Assembly (NCBI RefSeq): GCF_036010325.1
Contig: NZ_CP108549.1
Coordinates: forward strand, 8,246,001-8,310,000
Direction of reading: 5' to 3'
Length of the DNA: 64,000 bases
From: Streptomyces sp. NBC_01210
GTDB lineage: Bacteria > Actinomycetota > Actinomycetes > Streptomycetales > Streptomycetaceae
Below are positions 27,866 to 39,915 of the stretch, one piece after another (the first letter of the stretch is position 1; each line of letters starts with the position of its first letter). A program made the position numbers and the translations under genes. The notes beneath the pieces are model-generated. The model made no database searches. It was not told where the DNA came from and worked only from the letters and a program-made list of their open reading frames with translations.

Positions 27866-29251
27866 TCAGCGGGTCTCGTCGGCCGGTTGTTGCCGGTCCG
27901 CCGGGCGGCCGAGGAACACGGCGGCAAGGTCGGCGACGGTCGACCGCGAGAGCAGGTGGACCGCCCGCCTCGCCGGGGAGAGACCGACCGCGTGCCGGGG
28001 GAGCCGCAGGCGGAGAGCCCCGGGCAGCGTGGCGAACACGATCGGCGGCTCGAGCGTCAACGCCTCGCCGTCGACCCCGACGGCCACGGGACCGCCGGAG
28101 CGTACCTCGAACCGCTCCGCGGTCCACTCGTGCCAGCCGGGGAACCGCCGCACCCGCCCGGCCGCCTGCAGGGTCGTGAACCTCACGGCTTCGGCTGCGT
28201 CGCGGATCGTCAGCGTGACCACGCCGAGCCTCCCGGAGTCCATGCGCTCCCGGGTGCCGTGGCCTTCGAGGCGGTCGAGCTGGTAGGGGCCGTTGGAGAC
28301 GAGGATCACCGTCGCCGTGGAGTGCGGGGCGCCGTCCGGCCCGATGAAGCGCAGGTCGGGCGGGACCGCGTCCGGACCAAGGAGGTCGGGGAGTGTCTCC
28401 GCGGCGGTTTTGAGCTTGGCATCCCGGTACTGGGGCGACTGCACGAGGCGCCCGTACAGGCCGAGCGAGGCGTTGTTGACGAACACACGGCCGTTGATGG
28501 TCGCCAGATCGATCCGCCGCTCCACCCCGTCGACGAACGCGTCGAGGGCGCCGACCACATCGTCACGGTCCAGTCCGAGGTCGAGCGCGAGATGGTTGCG
28601 CGTGCCGGTGGGGACCACGACGTGCGGGATGCCGTGCCGCGCGGCGACCTCCGCGACGATCGCCTGCGAGCCGTCCCCGCCGGCCATACCGATCGCATCG
28701 GCACCGCGCGCGACCGCCTCCTCGGCGAGTTCTCGCAGGTCCTCACCCGGCTTCAACAGAACGGCCTTGATGCCGCGGCGGCGGCACTCGTCCGGCAGGC
28801 GGAACTGCCCGACCTTGCCTCCGCCGGACTTCGGGTTCATCAGCAGGACCGGGCGGACCGGCTTCGCGGCGGGTCTGCCCGCCGCCGCGACGGACCCTTC
28901 GCGCCGGCGCAGCGCGACGCGCGCCGCGGTCGTGGAGAGCGCCGCCAGCACGAGGATCACCGCGAAACGCGGCAGGCTGAAGTCCGAGAGGAACGCGACA
29001 GCCACCAGCAGTGCCAGCGCCAGGACCATGCCCAGGCCCGCCATCGCGCGTCGCATACCTCTGTGCGAGACCGCGTGCCAGCCTGCCGTCACCCCGACCA
29101 GCAGCGCCGCGACGGTGGCTACCAGGGCCGCCCAGTTCATGACCGCTCCGACGATGAGGGTGGTCAGCGCTCCCGGCAGCGCCGCCAGGGCGGTGAACGC
29201 GGCGAGGCGTTCGATGGGGCGGGGTCGGCCGGGCCGGTCGTGATCGGCCAC
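27866..29251 (-). CDS. Diacylglycerol kinase-type lipid kinase with N-terminal membrane helices
   Basis: About 461 residues from the GTG at 29251 (AGGAGG lies 11 bases upstream); an ATG at 29344 would add a Pro-rich leader. Four hydrophobic stretches in the first 110 residues form a membrane domain. The kinase part has PVLLMNPKSGGGKVGQF, IGMAGGDGSQAIVAEVAARH (the GGDG phosphate loop) and VVVPTGTRNHLALDLGL. It should phosphorylate diacylglycerol or a related lipid at the membrane. The membrane domain plus DAGK layout is common in actinomycetes. Confidence 0.87.
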   Translation of the reverse strand: MADHDRPGRPRPIERLAAFTALAALPGALTTLIVGAVMNWAALVATVAALLVGVTAGWHAVSHRGMRRAMAGLGMVLALALLVAVAFLSDFSLPRFAVILVLAALSTTAARVALRRREGSVAAAGRPAAKPVRPVLLMNPKSGGGKVGQFRLPDECRRRGIKAVLLKPGEDLRELAEEAVARGADAIGMAGGDGSQAIVAEVAARHGIPHVVVPTGTRNHLALDLGLDRDDVVGALDAFVDGVERRIDLATINGRVFVNNASLGLYGRLVQSPQYRDAKLKTAAETLPDLLGPDAVPPDLRFIGPDGAPHSTATVILVSNGPYQLDRLEGHGTRERMDSGRLGVVTLTIRDAAEAVRFTTLQAAGRVRRFPGWHEWTAERFEVRSGGPVAVGVDGEALTLEPPIVFATLPGALRLRLPRHAVGLSPARRAVHLLSRSTVADLAAVFLGRPADRQQPADETR

Positions 29252-29345
29252 TACGGAAGGCACCTCCTGGGTCGGTGGCGGGGCAGGCGGCCGCGGCGGA
29301 ACGGCCGGGGGTCGCAAACCGCGGTCATTGGAATTCTCCAGCATG

Positions 29346-30079
29346 GCTGCCCGCACGCACGCCGCTCGCGGGACTCGCTCGGTGCCCGGCACCGAGGATA
29401 GACGGTGGCGTTGCGGGCGGGACGGCTGGTGCACCCGGCGCCGTGGAGAGGGTGGCAACGCCGACGCGCTCTGAGCGGTAGGCGGTCCGCGCGACCCGCG
29501 ACAGCACCGGCGTACACCGGTGGCCGTCGTGGGAGGCGCACGCTCGACGCGGCGCGGTCTCGTCGCATATGCGGCTGCTGTCAGGGGGCCTTTCGAGGTG
29601 CTCACCGCGCGGGCCGATCACGGTCGAGGAACGCCCACTGTCCCGCTTCGGGCGGCACTGGCTGGGGTTGTACGGGCGGCGCCCGGTGCGAACAGCTCCG
29701 CGACCAGGGCAACCCAGGCGTCATCGCCGGCGCACCGGTTCTGCCGGGCGACACACCGGGCGCACATGGACCCGCCTGAGCACACGCGCATCCGCAGCAG
29801 CTGACCGGTGCCGACTTCGGAGCCCGGTTGATCAGGCCCCGCCACTCAGGCGGCCAGGAATGGCAGCTGCCGCTGGCCGCGGTCCGGGCCTGGGCCGAAG
29901 AGCACCTGGCCGAGATCGACCGCGCGAACGCACTCCACCAGGAAGGCCCTGTGGACGATTGACGTCTGCCGTCCGTGCCGCCCCTTCTCGGCCGAGGGAT
30001 CTCCTGCGCGCCGAACTTCATTGCTGTGCGGCGTGCGTAGCCACGCATGTGCTCAGTGGGAAGGGACCGGTGCCGACGG
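29346..30079. other. 734-bp region with no intact gene; short protein-like fragments
   Basis: Plus-strand reading at 29766 gives MDPPEHTRIRSS then stop, identical in form to the helix-C motif of actinobacterial cytochromes P450. A separate frame ending at 29963 gives WQLPLAAVRAWAEEHLAEID. Neither has a start with a ribosome site. The region may be decayed coding sequence; it also precedes the DAG-kinase gene on the minus strand. Confidence 0.4.
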
Positions 30080-30970
30080 TCAGTGGTCGGTGAGCATGCC
30101 GGTCCGGAGCTTTTTCAGTGTGCGGGCGAGGAGGCGGGAGACGTGCATCTGGGAGATGCCGAGCTCTTCACCGATCTGGGACTGGGTCCTCTCCTGGCCG
30201 AAGCGCAACTCGATGATGTGGCGTTCGCGCCTGTCGAGTTGGTCAAGGAGCGGGGCGAGGGCGTGGAGATCTTCGACGAGTTCCATTGCGGGGTCGCTCT
30301 CGCCGAGGATCTCGGTGTAGGCGGGGGCGATGCCGGCGCCTTCGTCGTTGGAGCCGCCCGGCGTGTCGAGGGAGCCGGCGGCGTAGCCGTTGGAGGCGAT
30401 GAGGCCTTCGACGATTTCGTCCTCGCCGAGACCGAGGTGCTCGGCCAACTCCGTCACGCCGGGCTGGCGGCCCAGGCGTGTGACCAGTTCTTCCTTGGCC
30501 TTGGTCAGGTCGACATGAAGTTCCTGGAGTCGACGGGGGACATGGACGGCCCAGCTGGTGTCGCGGAAGAACCTCTTGATCTCGCCGACGATGCAGGGGA
30601 TGGCGAAGGAAGTGAACTCGACTTCGCGAGACAGGTCGAAGCGGTCGATGGCTTTGATCAGACCGATGGTGCCGACCTGGATGATGTCCTCCATCTCACC
30701 GTTGCCCCGGTTACGGAAGCGGCGGGCGGCGAACCGGACCAGGGTCAGGTTTATCTCGATGAGCGTGTTGCGGGCGTACTGGTACTCGTGGGTGCCTTCA
30801 TCGAGGACCCGCAGTCGATCGAAGAACAGCTTCGACAGCTCGCGCGCGTCCTTCGGGGCGATCTTCTCCGTGTCCTCGATCCACGGCAGTTCACCGACGC
30901 TGTCCTGGAAGTTGTTCTGGGGCAGCGACTCCGTGGCCGTGTGGCGTGTGGACGGTGTGGCTGTCGACAT
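30080..30970 (-). CDS. SigB/SigF-family RNA polymerase sigma factor
   Basis: A 296-residue group 3 sigma factor. Region 2 reads EDIIQVGTIGLIKAIDRFDLSREVEFTSFA, followed by WAVHVPRRLQELHVDL. Region 4 includes RERHIIELRFGQERTQSQIGEELGISQMHVSRLL. Streptomyces has several such sigma factors, controlled by partner switching among RsbW-like kinases, STAS antagonists and SpoIIE phosphatases, and all three classes are encoded within 10 kb. GGAAAGGA precedes the ATG. Which paralogue (SigB, F, G, H...) is not decidable here. Confidence 0.93.
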   Translation of the reverse strand: MSTATPSTRHTATESLPQNNFQDSVGELPWIEDTEKIAPKDARELSKLFFDRLRVLDEGTHEYQYARNTLIEINLTLVRFAARRFRNRGNGEMEDIIQVGTIGLIKAIDRFDLSREVEFTSFAIPCIVGEIKRFFRDTSWAVHVPRRLQELHVDLTKAKEELVTRLGRQPGVTELAEHLGLGEDEIVEGLIASNGYAAGSLDTPGGSNDEGAGIAPAYTEILGESDPAMELVEDLHALAPLLDQLDRRERHIIELRFGQERTQSQIGEELGISQMHVSRLLARTLKKLRTGMLTDH

Positions 30971-31076
30971 GCGTCATCCTTTCCAGAGTGAAGGTCCGGC
31001 GAGAATGCGCCTTCCCCGACCGCGCATGAGCATTCCGGTCAGGTGCCGGGATGCCCAGAAACGTCGGAGCGCACCA

Positions 31077-33617
31077 TCACTTCACCTGGAGGCCGACGAC
31101 GCATGTGTCGTCATCGGTGTCTGCCCTGCTGTGAGTGAGGAGCCGGTCCAGTCGTTGTTCGAGCGACTGGGTGGCAACGCTCGCGGTGGCGATCAGATGC
31201 TGTAGTGAGTCGTGGATGGAGGAGTCTCTTCGCTCGACCAGTCCGTCGGTGTACATCAGCAATGTGTCGCCCGCCTCGAGTCGTACTTCGCCTTCCTCGT
31301 ACTCCGCTTGTGCGACGGCGCCGAGGAGCATGCCGCGGATGAGCGGCAGTGTCGTGGCCTGCTGCTCGCTCACCAGGACGGGCGGAAGGTGACCGGCGCG
31401 GGCCCAGCGCAGGACGCGGCGGCTGGGATCGTAGAGACCGCAGACCGCAGTGGCGGTGACCGGCTCGGTCAGATGGTGCGTCACTATGTTGAGCCAGGTC
31501 AGGAGCTGCGCGGGGCCTGCGCCGGTAACCGCGAGGCCACGTAGGGCGTTACGGAGGACGATCATGCTGGTCGCAGCCTCGATGCCATGGCCTGCGATGT
31601 CACCGACGCATACGAGGACCTGGCCGGACTGCAGGACGAATGCGTCGTACCAGTCGCCGCCGACCAGGTGCTCGGTCTCCGCGGGCCGGTAGCGCACTCC
31701 TACGCTGAGCCCAGGAGCGTTGATCGGCCCCCCGGCGGGCGGCATGATTGCCTGCTGGAGTTGCAGAGCCAGGCGGTTGCGCTCGGCCGACTCCTGTTCC
31801 GTGTGGGCGAGTTGGTCGCGTGTCGCTGCCAGCGCCACTTCGGTCCAGTGCTGCGAGGAGATGTCCTGGAAGGCACCTCGCACAGCCAGCAGCCGATCGT
31901 CCGCGTCGAGAACCGGCTCGGCGACGACCCGGACGTGCCGAGTGATGCCGTCGGGACGTTGCAGACGAAAGGCAGTGGAAGCGGCCCGCCGACGCCGGAA
32001 CAGCGTACGGAGAAAGCGGCCGATGGCGACTGCGTCGTCGGGGTGGGCGTGCGCGGGCAGTTGCTCCAAGGGTATGGGTGCAGCGGTGGGCGGCAGGCCG
32101 TGGAGGCTGTGCAGCTGTTGGTTCCATGTGATCTTGCCGGTTGTGGTGTTCTCCTCGAAACCGCCGATGCGGCCCAGGCGCTGGGCGTGCTGCAACAGGC
32201 TGGCCAATCGGCCTGCTTCGTCTTCTATCCGCCAGATGAGCAATACGGCACCGCCGTGCCTGCTGATACTGATGTCGGCAACAGCTTCGAGCGGCACCTG
32301 ATCGACCAGCGCGGTGAGCGTCATCCGCTGGGCGTGGAAGGGTTCACCGGTGGCATGCACCCGCTCCACCTTCTCGAACAGGTCACTGTCGCCGGCGGCC
32401 ATGGGGTAGGCCTCCAGAAGCATTGCTCCGCTGACGGCGGTGCGCGGTCGTCCTGCAGGATCGACGAAGTGACGGTTTGTGTGATGGATGCGGAAGTCGG
32501 TCAGGAGCCCGTTGGCCTCGAGGTGAGGCAGCAGCACCAAAGCGGGGTCGTAGAGGCCGTCGACGAGGTCGACCAGTTCGGCGAGGTCTCGTTTCAGCGC
32601 GTTGGGTGCGCCCGGTGAACCGATGACTGGCGCTGTGTGTGTTTCCAGTGTGTGGGCGCAGAGTTCAGCGAGGGCTTCCACTTGACGCTGGATCTGAGGC
32701 GGTTGCGGCGCAAGGCGGTGGGGCCAGCAGATTTCCAGGACTCCGATGATCCGGCCGCCGGCGCCGGCCGGTACGGCCACTCGTCCGCCACCGGTTGCCT
32801 GACAATCGCTGATTGAGGGAAGGCCCGCTTCGGCGAGTGCCTGGAACCACACGGTCTGGCGCTCGGTCAGCGCTCGGCGGGCCACGGTCTCCACACCGGG
32901 CGGCACGTAATGCCAGCGCCCGGCTTCTTCCGCAGGGAACCCGGCGTTGCCGGCGAGGGTGAGAGACGCGTCATGTCCTGCTGCCCAGATGGCGACCGCA
33001 GTGGCACCCAGCGGGGCGAGCGCGTGCTGCATGACGGACTCGGCCACGGCCTGCGTGTCGTCTGCGGACAGTGCGCCGCTCTCGGCCGCGCGCAGCCGGA
33101 CCGCGACAGATCCGGCTGTCCCGTCGGACGTCTCACTGGCACTGTTGGTCCGAGAGATGAAGTCGCGGGCCGCCTCGGTGAAACTGTCGTGTGCGGACTG
33201 ATTGATGATGTCGGCAGCCAGCTCAAGCTGTGACATGCCCGATTGTTCGGCCAGCCCGGCGAGGTGCCCGGCTGCCTCGGTGGGGCCGCAGTGGAGCCGC
33301 TCGATCAGGACGCCTTTGGCGAGCTCGATCAAGGCGCGGCCATCAGCGGCGGCATGGGCTGCCTGGACTTCGCGGCGAAGGCGTTCGACTGTCGCGGCCA
33401 GTCGGCCGACCGCCGATGCGCCGACTGGGTCAGCGCTGACCTCAGCCCGGGCGCGCTCCAGGATGTCGGAGAGCTCGGAGCCTGCCCCCTCGTTGGTGCT
33501 GTCTTCCGAACCGTAGGACGGGGGCAGGGTACTGACGCGGGGGTACCGGTGATCGGAGGTAGCCCCCAGCGGCCCGTCATCCCGGACGGGCTCTTCGGGC
33601 GGCTGGGGGGTTTTCAC
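31077..33617 (-). CDS. ANTAR-GAF-PAS-SpoIIE multidomain phosphatase
   Basis: About 846 residues from the GTG at 33617 (AGGAG 11 bases upstream); the frame is open to 33707 but that overlaps the upstream gene. Residues 80-138 resemble an ANTAR RNA-binding domain (ALIELAKGVLIERLHCGPTEAAGHLAGLAE). A GAF-like region follows to about 340, then a PAS region (about 480-610, with the typical GRIGGFEENTTTGKITWN), and a C-terminal SpoIIE PP2C domain with GGDWYDAF, GDIAGHGIEAATSM, and YTDGLVERRD. It likely dephosphorylates a STAS antagonist in response to a ligand or redox cue. It lies 63 bp downstream of the hybrid kinase. Confidence 0.88.
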   Translation of the reverse strand: MKTPQPPEEPVRDDGPLGATSDHRYPRVSTLPPSYGSEDSTNEGAGSELSDILERARAEVSADPVGASAVGRLAATVERLRREVQAAHAAADGRALIELAKGVLIERLHCGPTEAAGHLAGLAEQSGMSQLELAADIINQSAHDSFTEAARDFISRTNSASETSDGTAGSVAVRLRAAESGALSADDTQAVAESVMQHALAPLGATAVAIWAAGHDASLTLAGNAGFPAEEAGRWHYVPPGVETVARRALTERQTVWFQALAEAGLPSISDCQATGGGRVAVPAGAGGRIIGVLEICWPHRLAPQPPQIQRQVEALAELCAHTLETHTAPVIGSPGAPNALKRDLAELVDLVDGLYDPALVLLPHLEANGLLTDFRIHHTNRHFVDPAGRPRTAVSGAMLLEAYPMAAGDSDLFEKVERVHATGEPFHAQRMTLTALVDQVPLEAVADISISRHGGAVLLIWRIEDEAGRLASLLQHAQRLGRIGGFEENTTTGKITWNQQLHSLHGLPPTAAPIPLEQLPAHAHPDDAVAIGRFLRTLFRRRRAASTAFRLQRPDGITRHVRVVAEPVLDADDRLLAVRGAFQDISSQHWTEVALAATRDQLAHTEQESAERNRLALQLQQAIMPPAGGPINAPGLSVGVRYRPAETEHLVGGDWYDAFVLQSGQVLVCVGDIAGHGIEAATSMIVLRNALRGLAVTGAGPAQLLTWLNIVTHHLTEPVTATAVCGLYDPSRRVLRWARAGHLPPVLVSEQQATTLPLIRGMLLGAVAQAEYEEGEVRLEAGDTLLMYTDGLVERRDSSIHDSLQHLIATASVATQSLEQRLDRLLTHSRADTDDDTCVVGLQVK

Positions 33618-33679
33618 CGTAGTGCTGCTCCTGACGGGATGGTTGACGCGCGAAAGTGGTTGGCAGGGGCGGGAGCCGG

Positions 33680-37702
<4,023 letters not shown>

Positions 37703-37744
37703 GTCAACCTCACTCGAGTTCGGCCGCTACGAGAGCAGTACACG

Positions 37745-37765
37745 GAGGTAGTAAGTGCCTACCTC
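37745..37765 (-). promoter_or_regulatory. Inverted repeat GAGGTAG-N7-CTACCTC before the hybrid kinase gene
   Basis: A perfect 7-bp inverted repeat separated by 7 nt, 43 bp upstream of the start. Position fits an operator or a leader hairpin. Confidence 0.4.
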
Positions 37766-38189
37766 GGACAGATCGCAAATGCCCGAGCCAACGCTACGAT
37801 CCGCCGCCCTTGAAGACGGCAAATTCGCCAAAGACTAGCCCACGAGCTGCAACGCCGACAAAGATCGGCGGAACACGGATTCGGTCGGCGAGGGGTGGGT
37901 GACCCGCCGCAAGGGAGCGAGGCGTCAGGCGCGGCTGGAGGGGGAGTTGGCCTTGCGGCCACCGGACCCATGGGGCAGCGCAGCCTTCGGCCGTCATACG
38001 TGCCATCAGGGTGGTGGTAGTCCTCATCAACCCTTTCGAGGCGGCTTTCCGTTGACCAACTCGCCCCTGTGGCTGCTGCATACCGGAAATGGAGAAGACT
38101 CCGGGAGGGTTGCTGTCATACGCGGTTCCTGTCCTGGATTCGCTCCTTCGTGCACACCGCAACCCCATCCGCCGGAATGAAATGCCGCG
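37766..38189. other. Intergenic stretch upstream of the hybrid kinase
   Basis: No frame is convincing. Holds the likely promoter of the minus-strand kinase-phosphatase unit. Confidence 0.4.
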
Positions 38190-38227
38190 CAGGGCGGCTC
38201 CGGACAAGGATGTCCGGGGCCGCCCTG
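38190..38227 (-). terminator. Hairpin terminator after the small hydrophobic protein gene
   Basis: CAGGGCGGCTCCGGACA pairs with TGTCCGGGGCCGCCCTG (one interior mismatch region) around a short AGGA loop, 20 bp past the stop of the minus-strand gene. Confidence 0.75.
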
Positions 38228-38246
38228 AGAATCTGGGGTCGTGCCG

Positions 38247-38417
38247 CTACCAGCGGTACCAGCGGCCGCGGCTTCCTCCGGTTCCGGCGGAGCGCATGAC
38301 GAAGCCGAGCAGCCACACAGCGAGCACGATCACCGCCACGATCCACAGTGCCTTCAATGCAAATCCGGCACCAAAGAGAATGAGGGCGAGCAGGAGAACG
38401 AGAAGCAGGGGAACCAT
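38247..38417 (-). CDS. Small hydrophobic membrane protein
   Basis: 56 residues starting at ATG 38417 with GGAGG nine bases upstream: MVPLLLVLLLALILFGAGF, then a second hydrophobic run and a Gly/Arg/Trp tail. Two membrane helices are predicted by eye. Similar short proteins are recurrent near stress sigma genes in streptomycetes. Role unknown. Confidence 0.75.
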   Translation of the reverse strand: MVPLLLVLLLALILFGAGFALKALWIVAVIVLAVWLLGFVMRSAGTGGSRGRWYRW

Positions 38418-38539
38418 AGTTATCAACCTCCAGGACCTCATGTGCCCGGGGTTTGGCTCTCCATGCGCGTGTTTCAGGAATCTCGCTTTTCGTTCGGCAC
38501 GCATTCCATCCGCCACGCGCCAAGATTTCGGTGTCCCGG

Positions 38540-39463
38540 TCAGTACCCGAGGTGGAAGCGGACCGCGGTGCCCTCCGGGCTGGTGTGGACGCGGACCAGG
38601 TCGGTGAGGTAGTTGACCATCAGCAGGCCCCGGCCGCCGAGTTGGTCGCGCAGGGGCGGACGTCGGCCCGCCAGCGGGTCGCTCAGGTGCCCTGAGTCCC
38701 TCACCTCGCACAGGACCTGTCCGCCCTCGTCCCAGACCCATACGGTGCCTGATCCACCGCCGTGCACCACACTGTTGGTGGTCAGTTCGGCGACAGCCAG
38801 GGCGAAGTCCCCCAGACGCTGGCCCGTCAGACCCAGATGCTTGGCCCGTTCGACCGCGAAGTCCCTGGCATCGGGAAGGCGTTCGGCTTCAAAGGCGAAC
38901 GCGGCGGCCCGCAGCGGGAGTGCCAGCGGCTGGTTGTAGGCAGCCACGACCCGGTCGGGGTCGTACGTGTCGCTGCGCTCCGCATGTCCTCCGTCGACGA
39001 CGACGGGGTGTGTGGCGTACGCGTCGGCGAGCACCGCGGCATCGAGCCGTGCGGCGTCGTAAGGGCACACGATGGTGACCTCCCGTCCCCGGAACGCGGT
39101 GTTGATCAGCGCCTCGTGCTGGACACAGGCCGGGTACTCGGCCGGAGTGCGGCCGGCCCAGATCGGCTCACCGATGATCCGCACCCGCCGGCCGGGACGG
39201 GCATCGGCAAAGGCCCGCAGTACCTTGGGAATGATCCGCCCCGGGTTGCGCCCGGCCTCGGTCATGTCGATGAACCGCACAGTCTCCGCGCTTCTCCCCA
39301 GCTCCGCGCGCAGCAGTTCGAGGTTGCTCCACGGGGCGGCCACCGCCACCGGCTCACTCAGGGCGAGACCCTCCTGGATGAACGGCACCGTGCCGGCCAG
39401 GTACTCCCGGCTTCCCCGGTAGAACAACGCCGGGTGGACGAACGACTCAGCCGAGTGCGTCAC
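38540..39463 (-). CDS. MEDS-domain anti-sigma regulatory kinase (RsbA-like)
   Basis: A 307-residue protein. The N-terminal MEDS domain (FVHPALFYRGSREYLAGTVPFIQEGLALSEPV) is associated with methanogen/methylotroph-type sensing. The C-terminal HATPase_c part has LAVAELTTNSVVHGG (N-box) and GGRGLLMVNYLTD (G-box). Proteins of this layout phosphorylate STAS antagonists or bind sigma factors. Its start overlaps the stop of the STAS gene (ATGA), so switch and kinase are coupled. Confidence 0.9.
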   Translation of the reverse strand: MTHSAESFVHPALFYRGSREYLAGTVPFIQEGLALSEPVAVAAPWSNLELLRAELGRSAETVRFIDMTEAGRNPGRIIPKVLRAFADARPGRRVRIIGEPIWAGRTPAEYPACVQHEALINTAFRGREVTIVCPYDAARLDAAVLADAYATHPVVVDGGHAERSDTYDPDRVVAAYNQPLALPLRAAAFAFEAERLPDARDFAVERAKHLGLTGQRLGDFALAVAELTTNSVVHGGGSGTVWVWDEGGQVLCEVRDSGHLSDPLAGRRPPLRDQLGGRGLLMVNYLTDLVRVHTSPEGTAVRFHLGY

Positions 39464-39816
39464 GCCGTCACCTCGATCGCCACCAAGCCTGGCCAGAACA
39501 TCTCCAAGGCGCGCCGCAGTCCGGGCGGCGGCCCCGTGAGGACCATGCGCCTGCCGCTGCCCAGCTGCTGGGCCGCAACCGCCACGGCGGACGCACCCGC
39601 CACGTCGACGAACGTCACCGCGGACAGATCCAGATGAACGTCACCACCCCCGCCGACCAAATCCTCCAGTGTCCGCTCCCACGTCGTGCGGGTGGTCAGA
39701 GTGATCTCGCCGGCCGCGTGCACTCCCGACCGATCCGTCAGCGGACAGATCTCCAATGCGGCCAATCTGCGCGGCAATGATGCTGCCGGCGGATCCGCAC
39801 CGTGCGAGGCATCCAC
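39460..39816 (-). CDS. STAS-domain anti-anti-sigma factor
   Basis: 118 residues from the GTG at 39816, which has GGAGG seven bases upstream. LTTRTTWERTLEDLVGGGGDVHLDLSAVTFVDVAGASAVAVAAQQL is the STAS core. VTFVDVAGA occupies the usual phosphorylated-serine strand (D-x-S), with Val-Ala in place of Ser, so phosphorylation may be lost or shifted. It is translationally coupled to the MEDS kinase. Confidence 0.85.
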   Translation of the reverse strand: MDASHGADPPAASLPRRLAALEICPLTDRSGVHAAGEITLTTRTTWERTLEDLVGGGGDVHLDLSAVTFVDVAGASAVAVAAQQLGSGRRMVLTGPPPGLRRALEMFWPGLVAIEVTA

Positions 39817-39915
39817 ACACCCACCTCCACAGAGTCGGCAACCTCCCGTCCTCGCCGACCCTACGCCCACAGCGTCCCCCGGATCGCATCGGCCAGGGTC
39901 GATGAGCCGACGCGG

